Assembly (NCBI GenBank): GCA_013146195.2
Contig: CM028378.1
Location: forward strand, 6,384,340 to 6,448,339
Source of the DNA: Codonopsis lanceolata
Lineage: Eukaryota > Streptophyta > Magnoliopsida > Asterales > Campanulaceae
DNA length: 64,000 nt
Reading direction: 5' to 3'
Made by a program: the position numbers and the translations under genes. Shown piece by piece: positions 47,223 to 59,099 of the stretch. The first letter of the stretch is position 1. Each line of letters starts with the position of its first letter. The notes beneath the pieces are model-generated. The model saw nothing but the letters and a program-made list of their open reading frames with translations, did no database searches and had not been told where the DNA came from.

Positions 47223-48217
47223 TCTAGGCGTAAATCACTTCGGCTTGGGAGCCTTCAAATGGGGGGGGGGGTGGAGAGACGCTGTCAAGGAACTCACCTT
47301 GAGAGACGCTTGTCGAGAGAGGGGGATAGACGTTAGAGTTGCCGAAGTCACTAATGAGAGTTTGTGGATTTTAGGGATTAGGCCATCAAGATTTTGATTC
47401 ATATTAGGAGTACTAAATAAGTAAAATATTAAATGAGTTTTTTTTTTAAATTAAAAGTGGGTAGTTTGGTAAACAAATCTATTTTAAAGTTTATTGTTTT
47501 TTCTTTTAAAATGGAAGGAGGACATTTTGGTAATTTAACCTCTTAAGTGATGTTACATTTAGGGTTTTTCGGTGTAACATTTAGGGGTTCTGTTATTTTA
47601 TCTCGTTTTTAGAGTTATCCGATATTTGGTAGATCAAAGATAACACTAATTTATCTCGCTAGTTATCTTATTCGGTATTTGGTAGTCAATACTAAGTTTA
47701 TGATTATATTATTTTTTTTGAAAATATCCTTATATTGAATCATGATAAAATATGCTTCGATTTATCTTACGCATTGTATTTTTTACATGCAACTACTGTT
47801 CTATTGTAAAATTTGAAAATTGAAAATTTAGGAGCATGCAATTATAATTCGCATTCATAATTGCAATATCAATATCTTTTATCTCTAAAAATACTAGTTC
47901 TATTTTTTTTTTGAAAAATTACAAGTTATAAATAAATCAAAAGATCACACAAAAACTTTAAATTTGAAATAGACTTTTGCTTCCAAAAGACTTTAGAGAC
48001 GCTACTTTTTTTATCTCGAACTGCTTTCATAAACCAATCCTCGCTCTTTTGGGATGTTGTTTTTTCATAATCTAAAAAATTTGTATTTATTTACGTACAG
48101 TCAACGGATTGTGAATTTCATAGATAATAGAGTTTAATTTTTTTTTAATCATCCGTGTGTTTTTTTTTCAATTAATTTAAGATTTCTTTTATCTTACACA
48201 TATACTCCTGTCGTCCT

Positions 48218-48273
<56 letters not shown>

Positions 48274-48279
48274 TTAACC
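47223..48279. other. Gene-free spacer
   Basis: AT-rich, with a G-run (47262-47271) and a long (TA)n tract just before the Pack-MULE. 47600-47720 has two TATTTGGTAG-type boxes of hAT-MITE style but no closed element. No gene is seen. Confidence 0.5.
48223..48271. repeat. (TA)n microsatellite
   Basis: About 24 TA units, 9 bp from the left target duplication of the Pack-MULE. Confidence 0.95.
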
Positions 48280-48289
48280 ATTCAAACTA

Positions 48290-49976
48290 GGATTAAGTAT
48301 ACCATTAGTCTATGAACTTTGGTCAAACCCATCATCAGTCCCCCAACTTCAAAAAGTTTCACCAACCAAAGTATGCCTTTTTTGCTCATCGGAGGTCCCT
48401 AGCCCTAACGCCGTTTGTGTATTTTCGTTAAGTGAGCATGTGTCACTCACATGCACAAAATAAGGGGATCATGTATAAAATCGTCAAAATAAGGGGGCAA
48501 TGTGAAATTTTCCAATCAGCTTCATCCTGTCTCCACTCAGCTTCATCCTTCTTCTTCTCTTTCTCTGGTATTTGGACAAACCAGCCCCAGGCAACGCCAC
48601 CACTTTCTCTCCATCTTCCTCCACAACATCCACACCCATCCCCAAATCTTTCACCATATACTCCGCAAATCCACCCGCCCTAAAATCCCTCATAATCATC
48701 ATTTCTCCAAACAGCTCCATCACCATTGACCCCACAGCCCCACCCTTAACCGCCTCCAACCAACCCCTAAATCCAACCCAGCTGCCTTAGCAAACACAAA
48801 CCCTTCACTCAACCCAACCATATTCCCACCCACGGTAATTTGATTAGCAATCTTGCAACTCTGCCCACAACCAGGCCCGCATCCCCGCCTGCCAAAATAG
48901 CCAACTTCCCCTCCCTTGAAAATATCCCCACCAGAGACAAAAGCATTAACGTCCCAACATTTCTTTTCTCGGGCGGCAGCGAATATTTGTTTAGCGAGTT
49001 ATGGGTGGCTGCTGGTGTGATCGACTACGACGGCTCCGGGGTTTAGGGAGGAGATAATTGAGGTGGACTCAGATAAGACAATTTGTCGAACATTGCATGG
49101 GTGACCCAGCATGGTGAAGACGACATCGCTGACCATGGCAACGTCAACGGGGGAAGGGGCAAGGTGGGCACCTTGGGATTGGAGGGAGAGGGTTTTGGAA
49201 GGGTTATGGGCGTAGATGGTGAGAGAGTAACCGGTAGAGAGGAGGCATGATGTCATGGCTAAGCCCATGACTCCTTTGCCAATCCAGCCGATGCGGGTTT
49301 GGGTTAGGGGGTTATAGGAGCTCGGTAGGGTTTGTTCATTTTTTGGCAACTTTGATTGGATTTGGGGGATTTGATGGGGGATCGAATTAGCCAATTAGGA
49401 ACTGAAGTGTTTATCTGTGAGAGATTAGTTACTTGAGGCTGTACGGTTCTAAATCTTCGAAAACCTGGAGGAGATGGATTTAAGGCCTACATATATGGAG
49501 TCCGGATCCTCTATTCCAAAATTGTGTTTCATCTCCTATTCCACCGTCGGATTCTTGCCACGTGTCAATCGTAAATAAACAAAATCAATTACTAAGTTGA
49601 TTGTGTTTATAACAATAAAAATGAAATCTAACTCAATATTTCCTTTTGTGAAGATTTCTTATTAACACGCAAGAATCGATGGAATAGAGATGAAACACGA
49701 TATGTCGATTTCGAGTGTTTGAGACTACTATAAATACCACAATCACAAATAGATTGAACACATGACCTCCTTATTTTGATGATGTTATACATGGCCCCCT
49801 TATTTTGTGCATGTGAGTGACACATGCTCACTTAACGGAAATACACAAACGACGTTAGGGTTAGGGACCTCCAATGAGCAAAAAAGGTCTACTTTGGTAA
49901 GTGGTGAAACTTTTTAAAGTTGGGGGACTGATGATGAGTTTGACCAAAGTTCAGGGACTAATGTTATACTTAACCC
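48290..49976. mobile_element. Pack-MULE carrying a 3-hydroxyisobutyrate dehydrogenase-like gene copy
   Basis: The ends GGATTAAGTATA (left) and TATACTTAACCC (right) are inverse copies. Similarity extends about 214 bp (48290-48503 and 49763-49976), including AAAATAAGG, GTGACACATGCTCAC-type and AGTTGGGGGACTGATGATG phrases. A perfect 10-bp target duplication ATTCAAACTA flanks it (48280-48289 and 49977-49986). MULEs normally make 8-11 bp duplications. The 1.26 kb interior has no transposase but holds a host gene copy on the minus strand. A small inverted pair (49520-49560 and 49672-49702) near the right end may be a further nested MITE. Confidence 0.9.
48510..49394 (-). pseudogene. Captured 3-hydroxyisobutyrate dehydrogenase-like gene, broken
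   Basis: The minus strand reads RIGWIGKGVMGLAM, the Rossmann GxGxxG-type NAD(P) motif of beta-hydroxyacid dehydrogenases. It continues with SDVVFTMLGHP, PGAVVVDHTSSHP, then after a stop a VSGGDI-like piece. Next come CGQSCKIANQITVGG (catalytic Lys region, near 48870-48825) and GSMVMELFGE to GGFAEYMVKDLGMGVDV near the C-terminus. Order and spacing match a nearly full-length family member. No ATG precedes the N-terminal block (the codon at 49394 is TTG). There is a stop after HTSSHP (about 49000) and at least two frameshifts, so it cannot encode the enzyme. Plant HIBADH-like genes include intronless members, so an uninterrupted copy need not mean retroposition. Confidence 0.85.
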
Positions 49977-49986
49977 ATTCAAACTA

Positions 49987-50446
49987 TATTGTTCATCGAA
50001 ATAGCTTTTGATAAACAATTTTCTTCATCTAAAAAAACACAATTATTATTATAGAATATGACATACACGACAATGTTTTATGGGCGATTGAGTTAAAGTG
50101 TGTTGAGATCTTGCTTAGCATTTGCAATATGAGAACAATAAAAGTAATCTCTTTTGTTCTAATCCGAGATTAAATAATAAGCTAGGATAATGAGGTATTA
50201 TTTAATCCTAAATAAAGGGTTATCCAAGTATATGAATAATTTTATATAAGTACACTACCAAGCATTGAATTAGTGTTATCGGCCAATTTATTCAGCTACC
50301 AAACAACCCAAGTGTAATTTGAGTATTCGAGCATATTCAGTACTTAGTGTAGTTCTAGTTCACGACCGAAATTAAGAGTTAAGACACTATCTCACTGTTT
50401 TGATTTTGAAGAGCTAAAATTGAAAGAAAGAAAAATTATTGATAAA
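49987..50446 (+). promoter_or_regulatory. Upstream region of the 77-residue gene
   Basis: AT-rich DNA with a hAT-MITE-like stretch (about 50150-50310). The Pack-MULE ends about 470 bp upstream of the ATG. No other gene is seen. Confidence 0.4.
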
Positions 50447-51822
50447 ATGAATCCAAACACGGACAAGCTTGTGAGAAGGACAACGATGGTGGCCACTGTA
50501 ACTGCTGCTTATTTCCTCCTTACCGCTGACTATGGCGAACCCAATGTTCTTGACCCAGTAAGTACTTTCAGTATCCACTAACTCACACCCACACACACAG
50601 TGATTATCGTGGATTTTCCAGTTGTGGGTATCCGTTAATTGCTGGTGTAGTTGATGTTATGCCGTGGATGTCTGTTTATTTGAATTCAATCTTCATATCT
50701 CTGACAATCTTTTTGGGTTTTTAAATTGGTGATGGAGATTTAGTAAAGATATACGGTGATTATATTGAATTTCAGTTGTGGGTTTCCTTCAATTGCTGGT
50801 TATTGAAATGAAATCTTTGAATGTGTCACGGATTATGTGGTTTTTGAATTGGTTGTGGAATATTCGGGATTCACTAAAGTGCTGCAGTATGATATAGAAT
50901 TGCAATTTTGTTAGGTTTCAGCTTTCTAATTTTAGTTAATTTTAACCTTGATATTATGCAGTTCCCAGAGTTGTTGTCGTGTAGACCAGCTGAATTTGGC
51001 CTAATTTATATGTGGAATGTTGTTATGGCAAACACAACTTAATCACTTCAGTATTAAAACTTCCCATAAGATATGATCTATTGTAAGCACTCGTGATTTG
51101 CTTCGGAAAAAAAAAGTCTAGGAGAAAGGGTTGTGTGAGGCGGAAGACTTTACAAGTAATTAACAGAATAATTCAAGATGAATCAAAGAGAATAGAGAGA
51201 GAGATTGGGGCCAATTAATGTCAACCTTAAACACCTTCTAGGGTTACAATTATATAGAGATACAATACCAAACCCTAAACTGCCTAAACAAGGAAACCCG
51301 AAAACAAATCTGCCACACCGATGCAGTCGCATTGCCCTACGCGATGCGACCGCTTCGCCATCGGGTGCGGTCGTATTTCACTCGACCGTATTGATGGTAG
51401 AAACATCCTCCGGATTTCTCCCTTAGTGATGCGCTCACATTGCCCAATGATGCGACCACTTTTGATGCGGTCGCATTGTCCAACCACAATGCGCCCGCAT
51501 TACTGTCAAAAGCCCAACAGTCCGTACCACGGCGCACCCCCCCTTGAGGTCCAACCAAGTTCTACAACGAAGGACTTGGCCTGTTGCCTGGGTAATTGAG
51601 TCATCATGTTACCAACAGAAATGTTGGTATTTTCTTAGAGTCAATACTGGTTGTTGTGGCGTGTGCATGCTTTTCTGAGTTGGGGCTGGAGGTTTTCCCA
51701 GTATTAAAAATTGGCGAAAGATTTCTATCCATTTTACAAGTACTTGTATGAAGTTGAGTTAATATATTTTCTTATATCTTAACAAAAAGATGGATGTTGG
51801 TGGAGAGTGGGTTCTTATTGAG

Positions 51823-51856
<34 letters not shown>

Positions 51857-53336
51857 CTTCATGAAGGTTGACCAAAAAATTGGATAAGTTGATCTGTGTT
51901 GTGCAACGGAAACAAACAAACAACAATAAACGGAAGAATTTTTTTTTGTTTTGGTTCGGGAAAAAATGGTGCTCAATTCATTATTCTCGCTAGTTTTTAG
52001 GGTTACAACATCTATAAGAACCAGAATCTAATTCAAAGCCCAACAATCTGGATTATGCTGAGATTGGAGGGCTATCTTGGCCGATTTGGGTTTATATTTG
52101 GGTGCTTTCTCTACTTGTTTCTTCAGAGGATAAAAGAAGAAACTGTTTTTATTCATTTCAACACTATTCAGTCCAATGCAAAATTCAAATCACACACACT
52201 TATATCATTCATACTCATCACAGTCAGCTGTTGTTAGCCATGCTGGTTTTGGATTTCACCGACATCTGGCCCTTTTATATTGACATAATTAGAATTGCTT
52301 TTTAGAAACTTCTGTGTCCTGTCGGTCAGGGGTGTTTGTATGACTGTGTTTGGATGAAGAATAGGTAAATTTCATGTGGATTTCAAAATTGTATGGATGG
52401 GTTTTAAAATGAACACTGGCTTCTTGAAGAATCTCTAATGAACTTAAATAATTTGTAGGCTTCCAATTAGACATGATCATCCGGTTCCCGGAACCGAACC
52501 GTCTTCAAACCGGAACTGTACTCGAACCTTAACCGCCGGTTTACCAGGTTGGTTACGGTTTATATTTTTAAAAACCTTGGAACCGGAACCGCCGGTTCCA
52601 ACAGTCCTTTTTTTCCCTGGAAAATTGACTGCTTTTCCTTGATCCAAGGGCTGATATTTTATCTGAAATTTTAGGTTCGGAACTGTATTATATGGTCCTA
52701 ACCGAAACCTACCCGTGGATATACCCCCACGGTTTTTGGAACTGGATGATCATGTCTACTTCCAATGGTCCATAGTTTGTAGATTTTTTTTTTAACTCTT
52801 AAAATTTTGAATTATAGCTCTACTGCTCTACATATTTCCTCACATATGGCTAATGGACCACTTCATGGAGTTTGCTTCATCTCCTTGATTTTCCTTTGAT
52901 TAGGGAGCACTCTTGAAAATGGTTTCATCATGTTTGAGCAATTGCACTGATTATGGTTTGTGAAATTCCATTATCAAGCCAGCGTAGCTCTTATTTTGAG
53001 TTACATCGCCATGTATAATATGGATGCGTGATTAGGTTAGATCTTTGAGATTCATTGTGTTTAAAATTTTCTCTCTGATGAAAACAGAAAGCAGTGTGGG
53101 CACTTCATCAGTTCATCGCACTTTCTGTTTTCTTATTTGACTTATTGGTATCATAACAGAGCTGCCAGTATACCTTGATTTTGATATTTTTGTTCTTGAA
53201 TTGCAAATGACAGATCAAGAGTGCAATACAGTCAGCAGAACGATCAATGAAGGAATTCATCTTTGGACCCAAGAAAGGAATAGAAGAAAGTGAGCCGGGG
53301 AAGTTGCCATCTAACACGAGCAAAAAGCATCCATAG
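50447..53336 (+). CDS. Small conserved-looking plant protein, 77 residues, unknown function
   Basis: Two exons, 50447-50557 and 53214-53336 (TAG), join in phase 0 across a GT-AG intron. The protein starts MNPNTDKLVRRTTMVAT, has a hydrophobic stretch VATVTAAYFLLTADY (about residues 15-29) that could be a short membrane anchor, then NVLDP and, from exon 2, IKSAIQSAERSMKEFIFG and a charged tail ending SKKHP. The basic N-terminus plus a short hydrophobic helix would suit an organelle or membrane protein, but that is inference. I have a vague memory of similar small plant proteins and no functional name. The 2.66 kb intron contains a hAT MITE and a repeat-like block. Confidence 0.72.
51080..51610. 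repeat. Probable retroelement-derived block in the intron of the 77-residue gene
   Basis: The sequence changes abruptly here: GC-richer, with repeated GATGCGACC / GCGGTCGCATTG motifs (about 51315-51500) and a C-run near 51536. It resembles LTR-type debris, but no domain, LTR pair or target duplication was found. Confidence 0.4.
51823..51852. repeat. (TA)n microsatellite
   Basis: About 15 TA units inside the intron. Confidence 0.9.
52468..52758. mobile_element. hAT-type MITE in intron of the 77-residue gene
   Basis: The left end TAGACATGATCATCCGGTTC is inverted at the right (GAACTGGATGATCATGTCTA) with one mismatch. A perfect 8-bp target duplication CTTCCAAT is at 52460-52467 and 52759-52766. 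It is 291 bp, non-coding, and rich in GGAACCG-type motifs. Confidence 0.92.
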
Positions 53337-53679
53337 TCTCAGTCTGCTTGATAAGTGTGTGTGGTTTTGACTGAGGTTCTACGTTCTCCGTAGAGTTAGC
53401 GACAGTGTTGTACTTTGAGACTCGTTGAAACTCTTCGATCACCTCTTTCCCAGGTGGTTATGAATGTGAATACTAAAAATCGTATGGAAGTGTGATCAGA
53501 CACTGATCACTTTTGTTGTTCATTTTCTTGGATTATATCCGAAGTGTTTGTCTTGGATTATTTTCCCTCTCTTAATATCTAAACAAAAAAAAGAGGAAAA
53601 ATTACGGGCGGTTCACTTTCCAACGTTTTTATTCGCTTCAGTACCGTGTGTTTTTTTTTGTATGAAAATGAATCGTGGT

Positions 53680-54260
53680 GCATCAATTTTATTTCATTAA
53701 TATTTGCATTGTGATTCATCAATTTAATTGTCTAGTCTATTTTTGCATCGTGATACATTAATGTTTTAACCGTAATTCATTTGTTTAATCAAGTGTAATG
53801 ATTATTGAATTGCGATGCATCAATTTTATTACATTAATTTTACACCACGATTCATCAGTTTAATTGGCTAGTCTATTTTTGCAACGCGATATATCAATGT
53901 TTGAATCGCGATTCATCAGTTTAGTTGGGTGCATTGATTATTGAACCGCGATACATCAATTTTATTATATTAATTTTACACCGCGATTTAATTGCTTAGT
54001 CGATTTTTGCACTATAATACATTAATATTTGAATCGTGATTCATCAGTTTAATTTAGTGCATTGATTATTGAACCGCGATGCATCCATTTTATTGCATTA
54101 ATTTTGCACCGAGATTCATTAATTTAATTATCTAGTCTATTTTTGCACTGCGATACATCAATGTTTTGTCTAGTCTATTTTTGCATCGCGATACATCAAT
54201 GTTTGAACCGCGATACATTAATGTTTGCAATGTGATACATTGGTTTGATATTTTTGCACT
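53680..54260. repeat. Higher-order minisatellite with CGCGATACATCAAT-type units
   Basis: A motif of the form (G)CGATNCATCAATTT recurs every 25-35 bp, arranged in larger blocks of about 120 bp that share TGTCTAGTCTATTTTTGCA and GATTATTGAACCGCGAT. At least 15 motif copies are visible. No coding content. Confidence 0.85.
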
Positions 54261-55234
54261 GTGGTATAAAATCATAAAGAACCGACCACGTCTTCCACAT
54301 TCTTCTTCCATCACCTCGTCATAAGTCTTCTTCTACCTTCTCCTTCTCCGTTTCGTCTCTACTAAAAAATCTCAACCCATCCCAGATCCATTACAGTTTC
54401 GTATTTCATAAATAAATAAAAAACTGTTTACCTTTTGAGGGCGTTGCCACCGAATCCCCATGAAGAGGCGCTGTCCCCTCGACCCCCGTGACCTGATTGG
54501 GTAGGTCGATCCCCATTTCGTTACGCAACAATGGTTATTTTTGAATTCAATGTGTGTCGGAGCTGTTGAAGGTGATAATGATATTTTGGAATAATATTTT
54601 GAAAAATAGTCTTTTACGATTAACAAGAAGAAAGATGGACTTTTGAGATTATAAATTTTGAGAAAGTGACATGCCAGAATTGTACCCAAAAAAAAAAAAA
54701 AAAGGGTGGGGTGGGGGGGAACTTCCAAATAGTGTTCGTTTTATCAAGGACAAAAACTCTAGAATCGGAGGGGTAGAAAAAGAAGTTAGCTATGTTTACT
54801 TCCTGGACTATTTATTTAGGTTCGATCTCTGATTTTTGTGGCCCAACACCTCGAGATAACAATCCTAGAGATGACAATCTTAAAGCAGGCCAACATAATT
54901 TTCAAATGTATAGGTCAAGCGTCGAGTTGTTTCCATGAATTAGTTTAGGAAGTGAACAAAATTAATCTACAGTAAATCGGGTAAGAAAGATTCATATTAC
55001 AAAAAGTTTTGTAAGAGGTCACTGAACAAATCACCTTATGTGGAAAAGCAAATAATGTTATGAGCGTTAGTTTGTGGCATTCTCACGAGCTTTAAAGAGT
55101 AATTGGATGATTAAATTGATGATAATTTAAAATGTTTATATTATTATTTAAAAAATGACGAATTTGTTTGAACATTATAAAGATATAAATAAATTTGATC
55201 AAACGATACTAACATTAAAACCTATAAATGATGT
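54261..55234. other. Gene-free spacer before the large LTR element
   Basis: Mixed AT-rich DNA with a poly(A)/poly(G) stretch (54689-54718). No gene or closed element is seen. Confidence 0.5.
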
Positions 55235-55696
55235 TGAAGTGCCTAAATTTCATTTGCCTAAAAAGGTTTTTGGGCCTCGCTTAGGCGAGTGGGCTTTCCA
55301 CTACACCAGCCCACTATTCTTTACAAGACTACTAAACACTATGGGCCTGGCCCATGCATGACAAGTAAACCCTAAATCCCTCAGGTATAAATAAACTCTA
55401 CTATCTGATAGTAGGGTAGACTCTGATACAGACTCTCATATACGCTCTCTCTTTTTCTACAGTACTCACTCTACACACGGGAGCTACGCGCCCTCCTATA
55501 TTTTGATACTGTACTGATTCTCACTTCGGAGGGTTTTAGGGGACATCCCCCACCACTCACGGTGTTTGTTTTGCAGAGATCCACACAAAGCCAGATATCC
55601 GACTCAAACGACACAGTTTCATCACCAATCCAGTCAACGAACGATCTACGTACATCGACGACTTTTGGCACCCCGGTATGACTGATATTTTTGTCA
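55235..55696 (+). repeat. 5' LTR of LARD-like element
   Basis: About 462 bp with TATAAATA at 55386-55393. The last 150 bp match the 3' copy almost perfectly, whereas the first 300 bp differ by many short indels. Confidence 0.85.
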
Positions 55697-55717
55697 CATC
55701 AGTTTGGTTCCGTGGCC
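55697..55717 (+). other. Putative primer-binding site of LARD-like element
   Basis: The sequence following the LTR contains TTTGGTTCCGTGGCCGGG, similar in form to Gypsy/Athila-type leader sequences. The matching tRNA was not determined. Confidence 0.5.
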
Positions 55718-55750
55718 GGGAATCGACTCTAGTAACGAACTCCAACAGCC

Positions 55751-57470
55751 ATGGCGGAGACACGTTCGATAGGTGCCGGAACGAACGATGAAATCACTTC
55801 GGAAACGACGAATCGCGTCAATATTTTCAATAAGGACTGGACTGAGATAACCAGCCTCAATCTGAAAACAAATTACACCCATGCGTTCGCCTTAACAAGA
55901 CGAGTACACTGCCATAAAAATGACCCCCATCGGATTTGCAACGCTCCTCCACGCACCGCTCAAACCAGCTGGAGGCGCTAGATCGTTGTAACTCCCCGGC
56001 AGTGCTCCGATCTCCAGAATATGACGCGCATCTGATCTCCAACCAAAGATTTGACAACACCCCCTGGTGCGTCTTGATTAGTCGAGCACAACGCCATTAA
56101 AATCACGGCCAACGGAGCAATGACGCTCTTCCACGCGCTGAATGAAGCGGCTGCCTGCCAAGACGCACCAAACGCGCCAGTAACTCTCCGGCACTGGATA
56201 TTACGTGCGGCAACTTGAAAGCGTTGTTGCAGAGGGCTGACGTCACCCATGACGTCACCTCCTAGTCAATCAGTCAGAAACCTCTGCTTCTTCAAGTTCC
56301 ACTCAACACCCCTCTGGTTCAATTAACTTCTGTCAGCTTCCGTTAAATTCCATCAGGGAAGGGCTAACAGACCGTGAGTTGTCCATCTGAACCGCCCAGC
56401 CCATCTTGATCCGGTTCACCTCTTTCTAGACCGGTTCAGACACTATTTGAACCGGTTCCCTACTATTTCAGGTGGACTCTTTCCATATCTACCCTCCATA
56501 TTGCAGATTTTGCTTATTTGACCGCGTTTTTGTTATTATTAGAAAATAATTAGTTAACGGAGCATGAATTAAAATTTATAACTGATACACATAATTAAGT
56601 TATTGCTCCAAATTAACATGAGACACTGTAACTTACATGAATATGCATGTAATTAATTTTCTTTGCAATTATTAATTACGATAAATTAATAAGTGACAAA
56701 CCCGTCGCTATACGAGATAGCTATAACATCAAATAAATTGCCATGCGATTAATACATATGACATGCCGACTTGACATGATGAACCGATTAAAATTATTAT
56801 TAATTGGTGAATAATGCATGAAATTAAACTGTGACAATTATTATGCGACATAAATCAGAGTAATTCTAATACATTTATGCTCATAATTATGTCATGTTCA
56901 CATCAAATTGTCCACCATGATGATGCATGTCACACTATACTACACCGATGCATGCAATTAAATATATTTTGTATCTGCGACCATATGTATGACACCACCT
57001 TTACGCGTCATACGATTTTACTAATCACTGGCCGCGCGTGAAAAAAGAAAGTGAATACTCACTTACTTATCAAATTTGACATATCAATTGAGTCAATTGA
57101 CCTTTATATTTTATTATTTATTTGCCCACACATGACAAATGATAATTAAATTGTTTTATTCACCGCTACGCCTAAATTCGCGCGCGCGTGAACTCTCTTT
57201 ACAAATCATGTTTTGATCGCATGTGACACACAATGTCAATAATGATGTTATTTCCCCCAATCATGCTAATAACAATATTTATTTATTGTCATTTACATAA
57301 ATCGCTAGTATGTACAACATCTTATTATCGTAAGATTAAATGCATGATACATACCCAAATTTTATTTAAGATGAGACTATGTTTGCTTCGCAAATAATGC
57401 ACTAAACTTTCTGAAAGAACGCGAAACCACGGATTCTCGATATGAGTCAATGTGATTGCCAATGTTGCAG
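55751..57470. other. 5' internal region of LARD-like element
   Basis: An ATG-started 76-residue ORF (55751-55981) without a known domain comes first, then GC-richer DNA to about 56470, then AT-rich sequence with no gene. No gag-like domain was recognised. Confidence 0.45.
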
Positions 57471-59095
57471 TGATTGTTGCAACAATGACAACGACAATGT
57501 GAACAAAAAGTATATCACAGAAAATAGCAGCGGAAGTTTTGTTTTCAGATATTGAACCAAGCAGATTATAGAAGACAGAAAATAACTCAAAAACAATCTA
57601 CAAGTATCAAACTTGTAGATCAAGCCTCAAGGCAACACAATATATTAAAATCAAATACTGTTTTTATGCTTCACAGTTAACACAAACTCTCACAAGATAT
57701 AGAATCTTGGAGAACCGAAAAACCCACATAAACTACTAGAACAAACGTGGGAAGAAAGACTCAAACAAGAACAGCTTCCAAACAACACACCAACTGGAAA
57801 CACAAATCAGAACTTCAGGAAATACAAGGCTGTATTCAAGTTTTTAACGAGCAAGAAGAAGTGTGTTCAAGTCTGCCTGCAGAATGGTCTTTGTGTATGG
57901 GGTGTTGATCTCCTCTCTCAAGCTCGGCACACAAGAAAACTGGATCGACTCTCTCTTATCTGCGCACAACACTTCTGAACGATTTCTTCTATATGCTCTC
58001 AGCTCTACATCAACTGCTCGACATCTAGCTCTTAATATAGGCTGCGAATCCTGTAAGCAAACCTCTAACAAATCCTGCAAGCACACGGCAAAGCAACTAC
58101 TCCTACTAGGAAAGAGATTTAGAGGAAAATTATGCAAGATTATGTTTCCTAATATGATACAATTAATAACTAAATATTTATGCAAAGATTTAGTTACCTA
58201 AAAAGTATCACCTAAATCTAATAAGAGAATCCTACTTAAATCCTATCACCTAATTAATCTTTAACACCAATTTGACCAAGAGAGTGAAAACAAGACAAAT
58301 TAGGCGATGCCTAATTTACCCTTACACTTTCAGGTACTCAAACCAAGTCAATTAAGCCTTGGTAACCGTGAGAACCATGACACCTTTCTCATTAGAGTTG
58401 ATTAACGATCACCTCGGGCACACTCTTGGTGCCAACCGAGACTTCCTTTGAAGGAAAACTGCAACGACTATAATTACTTCCCGACCTCAAGGTAGACACT
58501 TAGGTCGGAGAGGTAGGGGCACTGCCCTCAAAGCGGAAAAGCCGAGATATCTTTACAACTATTCTGGACGGCTAATGAACTAGCGAGGCAAGACCACCAT
58601 TGTTGGGGCCACTTATCATCTTATCAACAAAAAGGCAAGTTCTTTCATATTTGTCCATCCAAATTGTTAATGTGTTCATTTATACAAAGCGCTATCGGAT
58701 TGCTTGACAAAATGCGCTTCGCCGGTGAGCGAGATAGAGGCCCGCTTCGGTCAACCAACCTCTATACCCGAGTATTAGTGAACTAATTCTCCCCCGTGGG
58801 AGGAGGTCATGCCAGTTCACGTGCTTGGATGCCCGCCGAGCGGTAGGGGCCCACAAGATAGCGGCTAACTACCTCGGGTTCCTATAGTGGCCGAAGGCAA
58901 CAACCTTGGTTATCGTATATCTCTACACCCGCTTGATATACTAACAACCGATCCATTGCCCCACATCGGAGAAAGGCCATGCCGATTGCTAGTCGCCGTT
59001 TAGAGTTGGGCCTGCCGTAGGCAATCTTACAGGCTTCGCCCAAGGCGATAGGGGCCTTGCCGCTCAAAGCCTTGGCGAGAAAACAGCACTTAGTC
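57471..59095. other. Internal filler with possible nested retroelement debris
   Basis: 57490-58310 differs in style from its surroundings and may be an antisense LTR fragment (ATATCACAGAAAATAGCAGC near 57512, a phrase I associate with Copia-type elements). 58310-59095 is GC-richer with no recognisable protein. Boundaries are not defined. Confidence 0.35.
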
Positions 59096-59099
59096 GATT

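Noticed and set aside
47173..47397. 74-codon ORF reading FKWGGGWRDAVKELTLRDACRE
   Set aside because: Overlaps the inverted-repeat arm and a G-run; no family match and no promoter or splice context.
48484..49394. Functional 3-hydroxyisobutyrate dehydrogenase-like gene
   Set aside because: No ATG, a stop after HTSSHP and several frame changes, all within MULE ends; called a captured pseudogene instead.
53680..54260. Repeat array considered as a CRISPR
   Set aside because: Units are contiguous degenerate repeats, not identical repeats with unique spacers, and the genome is a plant.
55751..55981. 76-residue ORF after the LARD-like leader as a gag gene
   Set aside because: It is in the right place for gag but has no recognisable gag, zinc-knuckle or other domain and stops after 76 codons.
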